Shown piece by piece: positions 11,585 through 23,800 of a stretch of 64,000 nucleotides of DNA. Position 1 is the stretch's first letter, and each line of letters begins with the position of its first letter. The notes beneath the pieces were generated by a model. That model saw nothing but the letters and a program-made list of their open reading frames with translations, was not told the origin of the DNA and searched no databases. The stretch spans positions 14,121,107 through 14,185,106 of the forward strand of contig NC_054083.1 in NCBI RefSeq assembly GCF_017562075.2, in the 5' to 3' direction. This DNA comes from Anopheles merus. Lineage: Eukaryota > Arthropoda > Insecta > Diptera > Culicidae. A program made the translations under genes and the position numbers.

Positions 11585-11626
11585 CATCGCTGTTAGAAAT
11601 TTGTGTGTTGTTAAGAATTGTGAGAA

Positions 11627-11632
11627 AATAAA
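11627..11632 (+). terminator. Poly(A) signal of the carbonic anhydrase gene
   Basis: A canonical AATAAA lies 43 bp after the stop codon and is followed by a GT-containing stretch (GATGGTTT), so the 3' UTR is probably very short. Confidence 0.75.
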
Positions 11633-11908
11633 GATGGTTTAAAATTGTTAATCATGGTTGTTTGATACTGTTGAGCCGTGCATATGATAAAGGGTGGTAA
11701 ACATAGGATAAGGTTGAAGTTATGATACGTAATAACATTTCCTCTAATTGTTGTAGAAATATATTCGGAGAAAATATTTTTTTCTGTCTTGTTTTAGTTA
11801 AATAAAGAATTTTAAGCAGTTCTATTCACTATAGCGTCAAAGGATTTATTTCACATCCGGAAGTGTACATAAATTTGCCAAAAGTATCACAGCTAGTGTA
11901 GCCCTGTG

Positions 11909-12860
11909 CAGTGCGGCAAAATGTCACTGTCGATGTCATAAAAAAATCTGACTGACAAAATCCATATCAGCGTCACGTTCTTAATTGTGATAATCAGAGG
12001 TGATACTCAGAACGGTTGGTGTGACTAATGCTCATGACATGTTTGCGACCATCGCTTGGTCAGTCACTATTTCACGACTTTTTTTGCTGTGATCAGTTTT
12101 GAAAAATGTAGTCTTGACAAATTCTGGCTGAAACAAAATCATCTCAGCGTCACGAGCTCTACTGTAAAGAGGAGAGCCTCAAATAGTTGGTGCGACCATC
12201 ACATGCTTGGTGACATTGTGTGCAACCAACTCTTGGTCAATCACTTGGTCGCGACATTTTCAGTCGGTGATGAACGCGATGGTCATGTGCGGTGCATGCG
12301 AGTGGTTCCAAGAAACAAAATGAGCATGTTTTCACGCTCTGTTTAACCCGACAGATAATCAAAACAGATAGAGGGAGAAAGCATGTTAATTTAGTTGTTA
12401 GAGCCCACACGCCAAGTATATTGCAAGAATGTCGTGATTATTGCCGACTGAAAATGTCGTGACCAAGTGAGTGACCAAAAGATGGGTGCTAAACTAAATG
12501 TCACCAAGCATGTGAATGATTTTCCAACTGTTTGAGTATCATCACTGATCATCTCAGTTGTGTACGGGATCTGATTGTGTACGGGAGCTTCGTTTCGATC
12601 TGATGAGTGTTGATGGCTGAAACAGTGGCATTTGGCAGCACTGTTCACAGCCAGAAAAAAATCATGATTATGCTTGCGCCGGCATTAAGCTAAGCTTGTC
12701 AGTCAGAGTATCGCGTTGGACTCAAGAATTCACATGTCGTGTTCAGCATGTCATGACGGACTTTTATTGACTATCAGCAATGAGCATCAAGCTACCACAG
12801 ATATGTTCATTATTTTCGTTGGTGAAAATCTCGTGATACTCATGACATTTTGCAGCACTG
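11909..12860. mobile_element. Foldback-type element with nested inverted repeats
   Basis: The ends are inverted: CAGTGCGGCAAAATGTCACTG at 11,909-11,929 matches the complement of 12,841-12,860 (CATGACATTTTGCAGCACTG), and a third related copy lies at 12,623-12,643. Inside, 12,200-12,267 pairs with 12,444-12,514. One stretch of 18 bp is perfect (CACATGCTTGGTGACATT at 12,200-12,217, complement at 12,497-12,514), and the block ending TTTTCAGTCGG near 12,267 also has its complement. GATACTCAGAAC near 12,002 and GAGTATCATC near 12,534 continue the symmetry. There is no transposase frame. Long imperfect arms with internal repetition fit a non-autonomous foldback element. Confidence 0.6.
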
Positions 12861-12960
12861 GTCCTGTGTGTGTACAAGTTAAAAGTAACATAACATTGTT
12901 AGCTATTTTAAGGTATTATTTAAAATGTCGTTTCAAAAATATATGTTTTTACCACAAGTT

Positions 12961-13127
12961 TAATGCTACGTTTGATTTTTATAATACTTATAAAACCAAC
13001 ACTGTTTTATGAACAAATGAATCGATGAAAGAGCCTGATAGAGTTTGATGCAATGTTTGATTTTTATAACATTTATAAAATCAACACTGTTTTATGACCA
13101 AATGAATCAATTATAGAGCATTTTGAT
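12961..13127. repeat. Tandem duplication, period about 85 bp
   Basis: Two adjacent copies share TTTGATTTTTATAA, TTATAAAA, CAACACTGTTTTATGA and CAAATGAATC in the same order. The second copy starts 85 bp after the first (12,971 and 13,056), with a few substitutions and small indels. Confidence 0.8.
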
Positions 13128-16100
13128 TACCCTACAGACAGAAACTAATGGCGTACAGCATTACTCCTTAAAATACCAATTAAATCTAATATCTTGATGT
13201 TAAATGCTAGCTTCATTTGCTTGCTCTTCCCATTTATGCGGCATTTACGTAGGTGCTGCATTTCGGGCAATTTTATTCTAAATTATTTGCATGTTGTTTG
13301 AAGATTTCCCTAGGAGAAAGGCAGCATCGGCAGCAGCTAGGCAAGCACGGCCTCATACATATTGATGCCAATCTTGTATGATTGCTTTATGCAAACAGGT
13401 ATCACTATCACAGGGAGCTTGTAGCCCGGTTGAGCAAATGCAGCCTACCAGACCAACAGTAAGACCGAACCCACCAGCACGAGCCCGATCCTTATTAGTG
13501 TTTATACAGAAAAGCCCATTATTTACCGTCCCCGGTGGATTGTGAGCGGGGACAGTTTATATTTCCAAACCTGATGCTATCCGGCAGATCAAGTACGGTC
13601 CATTTCCTTGTCATCGTGAGAAGCCGTGGGGTCTCCCGCAGTGATGTACCGGTGACGTTTTGTCGAACGTGGGATGAAAGCTCTGTGGCAGTGGTGTAAT
13701 TGAGCATGTTGGTGCTCAATCGACCATGGACCGCTTGCCGGGGTTCCATGCTGGCCTGGTGCGGATGGATGATATGCCGATGGACATCCGATACTTGCTG
13801 CGGCACGGTTTGATGCATGCTTTTGCATAGTGTTTGAACGTTCAGCTCATCCTAGGTGCATGTTGTTGGACTGTTGGACGGCAGCTGCGGCCCGGATAAG
13901 GACGAACAATGATGGTCGTCAAACTGTGACATAAATGGCGTTTGATCGTTCGAAACCATTGTCATCTTGTTTGAATTATCGAAAAGGCTGGGCGATGAGG
14001 ATGATGAATTTCAATTCATCCCGAATATGTGGACGTAGTTTTTAACAGCACTTTGATAATAGAAGAATAAATTAATTTAAATGTTGTTGTTTTTAACGCT
14101 ACATTGTTTATCCATTAAGTATTTGTTTTTTAGTTATTTAAAGAATTCGAAAGAGGCAAACTTCGTGCAATACAGATAGCTTTCATTAGACTATATACCA
14201 AACCCACTTCATACTTAAACGAAACGGTTTGTAATGATTTACCTATTCGAACTCAATGGGAAGCACGTTCCACTATCACGAGAAACATAAATTGAAATTG
14301 CCTAGACTCTTTACAGGCAGCACCAGTTAGTTGATTTTTTTTCTCTCCTCTGTACTGAACTTTTCACCGGAATGGTTGCTATCAGTCCACCTGCAGGTTT
14401 GGCTAGGCCAAGTCAAACTTTTTGACACCGCAGATTAAAGCCGATTAGAAAACTTTGCAGAAACTTACATCGTGCACAGAAACGCTCGCGCACGAACGGA
14501 ATACGAATGCACAAGAAATACTATGAATAGGAATTACACGGAGTACGGTCCATTTGGGGATTGAGATTTCGTACAGTTTTCAGCCAAAGCTCGCGGGCGA
14601 CATGTGGTCTTATCAAAGAACCAACAGAAACTTTTAAGGCGATTTGGGAGAGGATCGGAAAAACATTACCTCTCGCGAGCATAACTTAGTGCGGGTCCGA
14701 GTCTGTAATGCTTCCCTACAGAATACCCGGCTGTAGGTAGATTTATAATTATTATAATGTGCTTTATATAAAGCTATAATCCCACGGAGCTCACATAGTT
14801 CAATAAAGTCGTGGCGAGATTTGTTGCTTCATTTCTACATATTACGGCTTGAAACAATGGAAACGGTTCACATATAATTCGTTGTGTCAATTCATACACT
14901 GACGTGTTAGAGGAGTTTTACACCAATATTAACTAAATCGAAGAAAAAAAGGGGATATTGTTAACTTTTAAAGTAAATACAAAACTACAGAAAAAATCCA
15001 ATGTAACAATTGATTTTAAAAAATGGAACAAAAGCGTTCACCTCAAGGTAATATGGTGCACAAAGATCAGGTAAACTAATGGAAATCAAAAGGTTGCCAG
15101 TTGTCGGTACGATAGAGCCAGAGTTTCAATGGAAACATCGTTTTGCTATTTTTTGCCCCTTTTAATCTCGCCTTACAAAATGAACACTCCCTTTCGGACA
15201 CCGGAACCGGAAGCGGGCTTGAACAAATCATAGACCTAGGGAAAGGTGAAGGATAGCTTCGACGCTATACGGTGTGCCCGGAAAGAATCCGTCGGTGCAC
15301 ACAATAGGGCAAGATCGGGCAAAAACGCTGTAGTCGTGGCAGAGTGATAAGGAATTGTAAAGTGTGTTTTCATGTTGCACAAAATAACGCTACCGTGAAG
15401 CGCCCCGGGAGCGGCCGGAAATGAGGTTGAGTCGTGTGCTTCAGGCCAAACTGGGATAACGCAAGAACAGTGAAGACCTTTAATTAAACTCGTGAAGTGA
15501 GCTTGGTTGCGTTCGCTTTCAAGACGTTATTTGATCGGGTGGCCCTCCGTGGCCATGCCGAGGGCAGCGCTGAAGCAAATGGGAAACTTTTATATCGCCG
15601 TGAGTGTTTGCCGTCGCCTAGGCAGGGAAGATTGGTTTAAGGTACGGTATGATGTGTTTATGAAATGTTTCGTATTTAATTACAACACTTGCCTGTAATC
15701 ATAGATACCAGTATCTCAAGAAAGTACAATAAAAAAATGTAGTTTTGCAAAACACTTATCTTACAGGTATTGAAGTGTTATTATTGTGTACGCCGTTTAA
15801 AAAAACATTTTTAAAGTCTTTTTGAATTGTATTTTACATAAATTCTTAACGGTACTTTTGAAACGTGAAATATTATTTTAATATGACCACAACCACTATT
15901 AACTTCGTTGAAATAACGTACACATTAGTTTAATAAAGTTTCTATTAGTTTGTGGGTAATAAAATCGAGTGCTTTATTTTATCGAACAAAATTCCACAAA
16001 CGGCTGAACTAGTCGAACACACTACCTCTTTAACATTCACTCTCCATAATCACAGATATACCATTTCTCCTTCCCTAAAGTATGATTTATATTGATTAGC

Positions 16101-18447
16101 AGCAACATTTTCTCCACATCTGAGTGCTCGTTTACATGGAAAAGTTTACCAGCCTTAGTTTACAACTGCAACATCAACGTGCAGCATTGGTTTCTACCGT
16201 GTAGAATAAAAACACTCTATTCCCTCTCGCATGTCAAAGTTGTTCCTTGCCCACTTGCGCTGAGTGCCTGTGCAGGCAGCAAGCATTTCTGTTTAATTCT
16301 GTTTTTCCTCTTGCAAATTTTGCGGTAATATACATCACGGGCAGATTATGAAACGAAGAAACTTTATCGTGCGCCACACAGAGCACAGGTAAGGCAGGCA
16401 ATGATTGCAACCGACCACAGAGCCGTGGAACCGATGCACAAAACATACTGCACCAGAAAATGTCCGTGTGACGTACCGCTCTCCCCGATCTGCATATGCT
16501 TTTGTGTGCGCAAAGGAAGGAATATAATTTATTCAAAATCCTGACCACGAGTTACAAAAGGTAGATCACCCAACGAAGGTGTGGGCTGTGGGTGCAGTTC
16601 CGGTAGCATGCGGGGATGGGAGGCAGTACACGTGGTGCCATAGATGAAAACAGCACAAATAAACAACGCTACAATTTATGGACAACATGAAGTAATCATT
16701 TCATTTATACAGACAAATATCATGCTTCATCTGAGCGCGGGATTGAGAGAGCAAAATTTACGACTGCAACTAGTAACTGGCATTAAGTTTTTGCTGATGA
16801 GTAAATCTGTGTAAGTTTGGATTAAAATTCGTATCATTATTTGTATTGTATCTTGGGCACGGGAAATGCTACTCATGTTAGTTCCTTTAGTTTCTTGAGA
16901 TAGCTATAGTTTATTTAAACGAATAAAAATAAAGTTGCAGTTTCAGTTAAAGCAGATGTTTAATACGCTAACAGCAATAAGACAATAAAACAGTAAACAA
17001 TAAGACCATTCCCAGGGAAAAACATCGTCATCTGGGTAATACTTTTCCGAAGTAAAATCAATGCTATAACGAGCCTTTATCACCGTGATTGTTATCCCGA
17101 GCAAATTACAATTCAATTTCAGTTTTTAATACTCGTATTGCCTGATAGCCTATTTCCTGCGCCACATGATATCGTTCCTCCCATGCGCCAGGCCAGTAAG
17201 GGTGGGAAGATTTAATGGAAAATTGGCACAATTAGTGGTTTACCGTACGGCACTTAAACAAAATCGCTGTGGCCAATTAGAAAGCGATACTATGATTACG
17301 CCACGCTCTGCTACAGCAGTACAGCAGCGTCTGAGCGATGTACCGTAGTTTATTTTTGGTAAAAGTTTCTGGCCTTTCGTACGGCGTAGGACAGGAGCAG
17401 CTTCGTATGCAGCCACCTGCAAAGGAAGACTTTATCCTTTCGGTAAGCCGTACCTTGGCAGCCGGTGTAGCTGTTGCTGTAGTTTGCCGAAGGAACATGA
17501 AACTTTCAATCCCTGTCCCGGCATGGCAGGCTGGTAGAAGTGGCAGAAGCTTCCTCGACCGGCTAACGACAGGCTGATAGATAATTAAGATGCTATCGGA
17601 CTGAACGTTTGCGTTTGTAGCTCGCGTGTCGTTTGCGCAGATAACGACGCACATCAGGCATGGTTCGCTGTTGCCTAGACGGCAGCACATTGCCATCAAG
17701 GGCTGTTTCGATATCGGCAGATGATGATGCCGGCAGTACTGTCGCGCCAAGCGATCGTACCGTATAAGTCGTTTACGGTGAACGATTTCAGCTGGTGATA
17801 GACGAATTGATGGACTCATTATGCTTCTGCTTTTCTCGTTTAACGTGCTCCGTGAATGTGAGTGCAAACGTCGTAGTCTTTTAAAATCCATCTGCACCCA
17901 TTGCTCGTTGACGACGATGGAATCAAAACATCACGATCGAATGCCAACAGGCAATGGTGGCAGGCAGACAGATATTCGCAACGTTACGCGTTTTCGACGT
18001 GCTCCAAGGATTTACGCACAGTGTGAAGGCGTTTGGTATGGTTCAATTTCTTCCTGTATCGATAGCGACTAGAAAGAATGGATACTCTTTTTTTTAGCAG
18101 AGGTGCGTGATATCTTCACAATTCCAGGCCACTAAAGTGCGACAGTTTGGTGAGTTCAATAATTCTCATTACGATGGTACGCTGGTTATTGAAAAGATAT
18201 GGTGTCGAACTGATTTGAAGCAGTTGCTGTTAACCTTTTTTATGATCCGTTGCAATAAACCTATGAATAAAAAGCATCGAAGCGAAAATGGATCTGTTAA
18301 TTATTATGAAACTTAATAAAAATCTTATTGTAGATAAGCTTTGATGATTTGCATGTTGTAAATACTGAAAAAATTTCACAATAAATTAATGAATTTAGTA
18401 CTTTTTTTTAAGATTTTGGCTTTCAAGAGAAAGGATTGGCTACACTC
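13128..18447. other. Intergenic DNA, no supported gene
   Basis: No gene is supported in this 5.3-kb stretch. The parts at about 13,500-13,950, 15,200-15,650 and 17,150-18,000 are less AT-rich than their flanks and hold open frames of 60-206 codons on both strands, none with a recognised domain. They could be regulatory sequence or remnants. The longest frame (17,277-17,897, minus) is listed separately. Confidence 0.55.
17277..17897 (-). other. 206-codon open frame, coding status doubtful
   Basis: On the minus strand the frame is stop-free for 206 codons, which is long for this composition. The translation is rich in Arg, Ser and Cys, with no signal peptide, clear membrane segment or family motif I recognise. 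A second minus-strand frame overlaps it and ends in a strongly basic stretch (RRYLRKRHASYKRKRSVR, stop near 17,603). The overlap of two protein-like readings argues that at least one is accidental. I see no convincing splice sites tying either to other exons. Confidence 0.15.
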
Positions 18448-19780
18448 AGGGGAAGGTAGGTAAAGACGGACACTGCGAGTAAGATGGACACTTCATATAA
18501 ATGCATGAAAAAGCAAATTTTCGAAAAAAGTAAACAATGCAACATCCTAAAATAAAGTTAAACAACATATTTTAGAACACTTTTGGCATTATATATGCAA
18601 AATTGTTTAAATTCATAAAAAAAAATCAATCGTGTGCGCCCTTGTGGATCCAATTTGGCTACTGCGGATCTTAAGCTCTACAACTTCTATTGTTTATACT
18701 TCCGGAAGTTTTATTTCATGAATGAGTTGTCGTGATCATTAATGAAAACACTGGTGAAAGAACGAGAATAAAAGCAATAAAAAATCTTGTTTTCTGGTGG
18801 TTTTATCATCCTGACACCAAAGCGGGAAAAAGGGACACTTTGTCGTAGGGAAAGTCGGGTACCGAATTGATTGGTTTATTTTACTTCATGTATCAATTGG
18901 TCATAAATAGATTTCCTCAAATACCTTACATAAGGGTATTCTGAAGCTATACACGAATCAACAACTTTAGAAAGTATTGAAATAAGCGAGACATGAAACA
19001 CCGGTAAAAATAGTAGCCATTCGTTATGCTATTACTCGCTCGACGTTGATGAGGCGCTTCACGAAATCCAATATCTTAATACACAACTTGGACAACTTTA
19101 AGCATTAAAAAGATGAGGTATTGGTATGACATCGTTCAGGAAAATATGAGAAATTCTATGGGATTACAAATATCATATGTTGAATTTTGACATGGTGGAT
19201 AATGACTATTTACAAGTTCTTCAAAAAATACTGGGGTCATGGACTTTTCGCGGAGTAATTTCCTAAAAGGAAGTTCTAGACTATTGTTCTATAAGCTGGA
19301 GCAACGCCAGCTGTTAGTGCGCGATATTTGAATAATGATTTAGATGCTGCATTCTACAATATATTACAAGCGCCGCTTACAATTCCTAAATTCATGACTG
19401 AATTAACCGTCGTTGCAATTGGCCTAGAATTGGTTTATGTACGTACCAGGATGTGGAAAGCAAAGGGATATGTTAAAATACTATAAACCTCTTCAATTTC
19501 CAACGTTGTTTATATGTGTCTATCTTACCCTTCATGGTGTCCATCTTTCCCATATCAGGTGTCCGTCTTACCCAAACATTTCAAAACTGCACGAAAAAAA
19601 TCCATGTTTTTCATTCATAAAAAAAAACGCAAAATCGGCGGAAACTTAAAACTTTTAACACATTTTTTGATAAAACATGAGTGTAGGATAATGTATGCAC
19701 ATTTTCGTGCTAGTTGCACTTATATATCCCTAGATTTTTATTATTTCCCTTAACGTGTCCGTCTTTACCTACCTTCCCCT
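18448..19780. mobile_element. DNA transposon, 1.33 kb, with perfect 26-bp TIRs
   Basis: The left end, 18,448-18,473 (AGGGGAAGGTAGGTAAAGAC...), is the exact inverted complement of 19,755-19,780. Subterminal repeats of the same core lie inside: GTAAGATGGACAC near 18,480 on the left, and GTGTCCATCTTTCCC and GTGTCCGTCTTACCC near 19,537 and 19,559 on the right. Repeated subterminal motifs are typical transposase-binding sites. The 1.28-kb interior has only short broken frames, so the copy is a non-autonomous derivative or decayed. The superfamily is unclear: no TA, TTAA or 8-bp duplication stands out at the borders. The interior near 18,716 is shared with 55,914. Confidence 0.75.
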
Positions 19781-20689
19781 ACTTCATACATACGTTTCAA
19801 TAGTTTGGCTCGATTCGGAACGGAGTGTAAAGCAATCGGACTGTTCCCTTCGATTTAAAGTGATCTCAAAATAACACCAATACATATTGAAGAAATTTCA
19901 AAATTATATTTTAGTTTGACATTCTGTTACTTCCTTGCGCGGAATTTATTGAAAACTTTTACACGCTAGAACAGCAGTATTCAACCGGGTGAAGAATTTC
20001 CCCCGAGGGGGGAATTTTTAAGGTCAAAGGGTCATAGCTAGATTAAAAGTGACATAAATGGTATGACTCGAAAAACGATTGTTCATCCACTAAACAAATC
20101 AAGCTGAACATTGAAAAAAGGTATTAAAACAAAGAACTACTATTAAAGCCAGAATAAGGTCATAAAACTACTATATACACTGTTTGGCAAAAACTAGTGC
20201 TTAAAGAAAAAACGCTTTCGTTGCATAACGTTGCGGAAAAAGCTTTGCCTACATAAAACTCTATTTAAAAGTCAACAAATGAAGCATATAAAAAGGTATT
20301 CGTTCGAAGAATCGAAATTCTTCTTTTAACCCTGTAAAGCCCAAAATTTTGGTTTGTGTTTAAAATTAGTAGAACACGTTCCTTGCAATTCTTCAACTTT
20401 CAATTGCTTTTGCGTTTGAAGGACAGAAGTAGTTTGAAAGATAGAAGTGTTGTGAATTGGCTTTGACATTGGTAGCAAGAAAGATCATGTTTAATTTTTG
20501 TTAATATATTTTTCTGAAACCTTTCTAAAGGAAATAAGAGGATAAAATATCAAGGGCCCTAATTAGACAGGCAGCAAAGGCTAACGAAGGAGCTGCTGGT
20601 AATAATAAATAAGGAAAGAATAAGTCATAGACTGCTTCCAGACTGCACTGTCGAGCATATCCTTCCTCCCCTCCCAGGTCATGAAGATA

Positions 20690-21684
20690 CAGAGCAAAGT
20701 TTTTTACTGAAATAGTTCAGTAATAGTATATTTTACTAGTTTTCAGCATAAATGTCATCTTTTTACTGATTTTCAGTGCTACAATTTACGAAATGCGTTT
20801 TAGTAATACAAAACTAAATGTAATAATGTTACTAAAAATCAGTAAAATCAGTGTCAATATCAGTAAACTGAATATCAATAAAACAAATTACTGAAAATGT
20901 AGGAATTCCTTTTTGCCAAATCGACCTGTCAGTCAGAACATCAAAACACATCAATGAGTGAAAGTTTATTTGGTAGGCCGTTACAGGTACCCCGACAAAA
21001 GTTTAGGTGAGATTTCGGCTTGCGGGATTAGTTTGGAAGAATTGGTGGTCGTGTTAGTGTTTACAACCTTCGCTAGAATTCACTGTGCTTGCTGACATTT
21101 GATTGTGTCTGTGAGCGCTTACTGAACCATGATAACTTGTTCCGGCAAAATACAGTATAAAAAATGTATCAAATAACATAAAACAAGAATGAATATAAAC
21201 TACTACTAGTTAGGACTAGCAATCTCTGCGAATCAATAAAAAACTCTATTTAAAAGAAATATTTTGTCACTTTTTAATCGCTACCAACTACTGAAACATC
21301 ATTAATATAAGAATGGCTTTACTGTGATTTCAGTAAACGTGTACCAAATATTACTGAATGATTCAGTTAATATTCTTTTTACTGAAAGGATTACTGAATC
21401 TTCTTTCTTCTTTGGCACAACAACCGCTGTCGGTCAAGGCCTGTCTGTACCCACTAGTGAAGTGGGCTTGGTTTTCAGTGACTTTTTGTTACCATAGCAG
21501 GATAGTTAGTCCTACGTATGGGGACACGGTCTATTCGGGACTTGAACGCATGACATGCATGCTGTTACGTCGTACGAGTTGACGACTGTACCACCAGCCC
21601 GGCCAAACTGAAGGACTGAATCTTCAGCTTATAGAAATTCTGTAAAACTTTACTGAAGTTCACTAACAAAAGTTTTCTGCGTAC
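20690..21684. mobile_element. Foldback MITE interrupted by a SINE
   Basis: The segment starts near GCAAAGTTTTTTACTGAA and ends near the complement of GCAGAAAACTTTTGTTAGTG. Both arms are packed with the motif TTACTGA/TCAGTAA. For example, the left arm TAGTTCAGTAATAGTA near 20,715 pairs with the complement of TATTACTGAATGATTCAG near 21,350. No coding capacity is visible. A SINE sits inside the right arm at 21,404-21,605, so the foldback element was there first. Confidence 0.6.
21404..21605 (-). mobile_element. SINE200-like retroposon, minus strand, nested
   Basis: Read on the minus strand, the element opens with the GGCC-type head, the A box and the B-box region (GGGTTCAAGTCCCG type, altered to GCGTTCAAGTCCCG) and ends with GGTTGTTGTGCCAAAGAAG. 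It is flanked by an imperfect target-site duplication of about 20 bp: ACTGAAAGGATTACTGAATC and onward at 21,381-21,403, and AACTGAAGGACTGAATCTTC at 21,606-21,625, with an 11-bp perfect core ACTGAATCTTC. It lies in the right arm of a foldback element, giving a clear relative age. It has the complete body that the copy at 9.8 kb lacks. Confidence 0.85.
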
Positions 21685-22233
21685 ATGCACCCTCCATGGA
21701 AGAAGAACGCTACAAAAACCAAAGTGGTTTAAAACCACTGCAATAGATAAATGTTTGCAATACTTTTTCTATGATGTCGAAAATCCTACGTAAGCGGCAT
21801 TGTGGTTTAACTGTAGTAGCATGCATTCGAAGGCAAACCCTCGAACGTTGTTGGAATCCGATGTATATTACTAAGAATATTTAAAAATATTGACATTTAA
21901 AGTCTAAAAGATGTGACAAGTATAAGAGCAATCTTAAGTCACTGTTTGCCATAAAGCATAACGTTTAGGAAATAAATCGTTGGAACATGACACCACACAC
22001 AATCATGCTCGTAATGTTCAAGGTAATTAGTCCTTAAAGCAATGGTGGCATTTTTTTTATCTGTTTTTAAGATAAGCTCATTACAATTTTCTAGAGATTT
22101 GATTTCTATTTTTTGTACGTAAAGAATACATATTCAACAGGTATGAGTCAAACAACTTGATTGAATTTAATTTTATGGTAAGATATTTACATACTTGTCG
22201 ATAGATTAATAGGACCGTTTCAAAAAGCCAGCC

Positions 22234-22620
22234 ATGTTAACTCTCAATAGTGTATTTTTGTCACGGTTGGGCCTTTTGTTACTGGTTTATAAACATGTTT
22301 CATCAACACTTGCAGTTGATACCAGCCATATTGCTGAACACGTCGTCTACATTTTTAGCATCAGTCTCTTCTTTGCGTATGAGTATTTTCATTGGAAAGA
22401 GTTGTTTGTGTTTTTTTGTAAGCATTGGAAATTTGTACTACCGCTTGCATTCTCTATGATTTATGAAGTATGGACCAGTATGGATTTTGTATATACCACA
22501 CTCCAATGCTCACTGAACGCTGCACGATCGATTCCCATACTTTGTAAGACGGCGTTTTTGTGTGGCTGTGTTTGCCAAGCTTTGTACAGGACGGAAAAAG
22601 AAAGGAGGGTAAAATATTGA
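22234..22620 (+). other. 128-codon hydrophobic open frame, unidentified
   Basis: From an ATG at 22,234 the frame stays open for 128 codons to TGA. The translation is rich in Phe, Leu, Tyr and Trp. It has a hydrophobic N-terminal stretch (about residues 8-20), a second around residues 37-50 and a third near 66-76, then a Cys-rich segment and a basic tail ending ERRVKY. This could suit a membrane-protein fragment such as an insect chemoreceptor, but I recognise no diagnostic motif and cannot identify partner exons. AT-rich DNA naturally yields Phe/Leu/Tyr-rich translations, so chance is a serious alternative. Confidence 0.2.
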
Positions 22621-23656
22621 TCAAGTGTAAATATTATTTCCGAATAAGCTGATGGTGTTTGCAATAAAAATGCATGCTTCAAAGACTTATTAAAAATGAA
22701 AGGTTGCAATAAATACTGATTCGTTTTCAAAGCGCTACTGCATCACATCTTCAGTACAGAGGGTTTTTTCGCTCTTAGTAGCAGAATCCCTTTGAATAGT
22801 TCCTTAGTGTTTGCACCTATCTAGAAAACGAGTTTTGGAACCAGCAGGAAACGAAATAATAAATGCGGCAAGGTTTTTTGGAATTCGTCTCAATTTATAT
22901 AGCATGTAACATATGCTGCGATGCTCTTTGAGGCAACGGCATAGCAAGGATGTTACAAGACAAAATGAATGTTGAAACGAATCATTTTTCATTTTGTATT
23001 TGAACATAGTTTGTGAAGAGAAAAGCTTTTAAAATTAAACTTTCTTTTTTATTATTCAAAAAGAGTTGTTCTTCATTTTTAAGGGGTTTTTATAACAGAA
23101 ACATGGAATAATGATAAAATTAAATACAAAACAAGTTTTACGAATCAATTTTTTATTATTGTGATTGCTGATTTACCCGGTTTCACACGGGCTAGCATTG
23201 ATGATAAAATGAAAAATAATAAAAAACTGCAAACTGGAGAGTAAAAAAACATCAGAATTGTCAAAAATCTCAAAGTTTCATTTCTTCTTATCTAGTGCAA
23301 CAAAAATAGTTGGCCCAAACCTGTTGTGAGAAAATTCACAAATTGAAGAGGTACAATGAGAATCTCCAGTTGGGCAAAACAAAGCCTTCCGGTGCAGCCA
23401 TTTTTCACAGTTATCGCTTTCCATAACTTACATGTATCGGTTGTTAATAATTGTTTTTAATTATCAATAAATCATTATAACAAATTTGTACAAGGATTTT
23501 TTAAATTTTACTATGGACACGGACTAGTTTTGGGAATTCCGTCAAAACAAAGAAACCGAAGGGAACTAGTTCATTTTTGAAAAGGAATGGACCGTGATCC
23601 TGGGATGCAAAAGAAACCTAATGGGTTCAACATAGCCCAACGTCTCAACGTGGTAC

Positions 23657-23700
23657 AGCTCACTGGGGTTAAGACGGACCCGTCATTTAAGTTTTTTGCG
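23657..23700. repeat. Possible end of a transposon related to the 18.4-kb element
   Basis: CTCACTGGGGTTAAGACGGACCCG resembles the terminal repeat at 18,448, sharing GGGG followed by TAAGACGGAC. No matching inverted end was found nearby, so this is at most a fragment or solo end. Confidence 0.25.
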
Positions 23701-23800
23701 TTTTTTCCAGTTCCTTTGTGAAAACGTCTTTAATGAACGTCCGCTGTATCAAGCATGTTTTTGTCACCCTATATTATTTCAATCTTATTTTCCTTTTTGA

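Noticed and set aside
19975..20050. Possible end of a hAT-like element (CAACCGGGTGAAGAATTTCC and an adjoining CCCCC-GAGGGGGG palindrome)
   Set aside because: It recalls ends of some hAT-type elements, but no matching opposite terminus or 8-bp duplication could be found.
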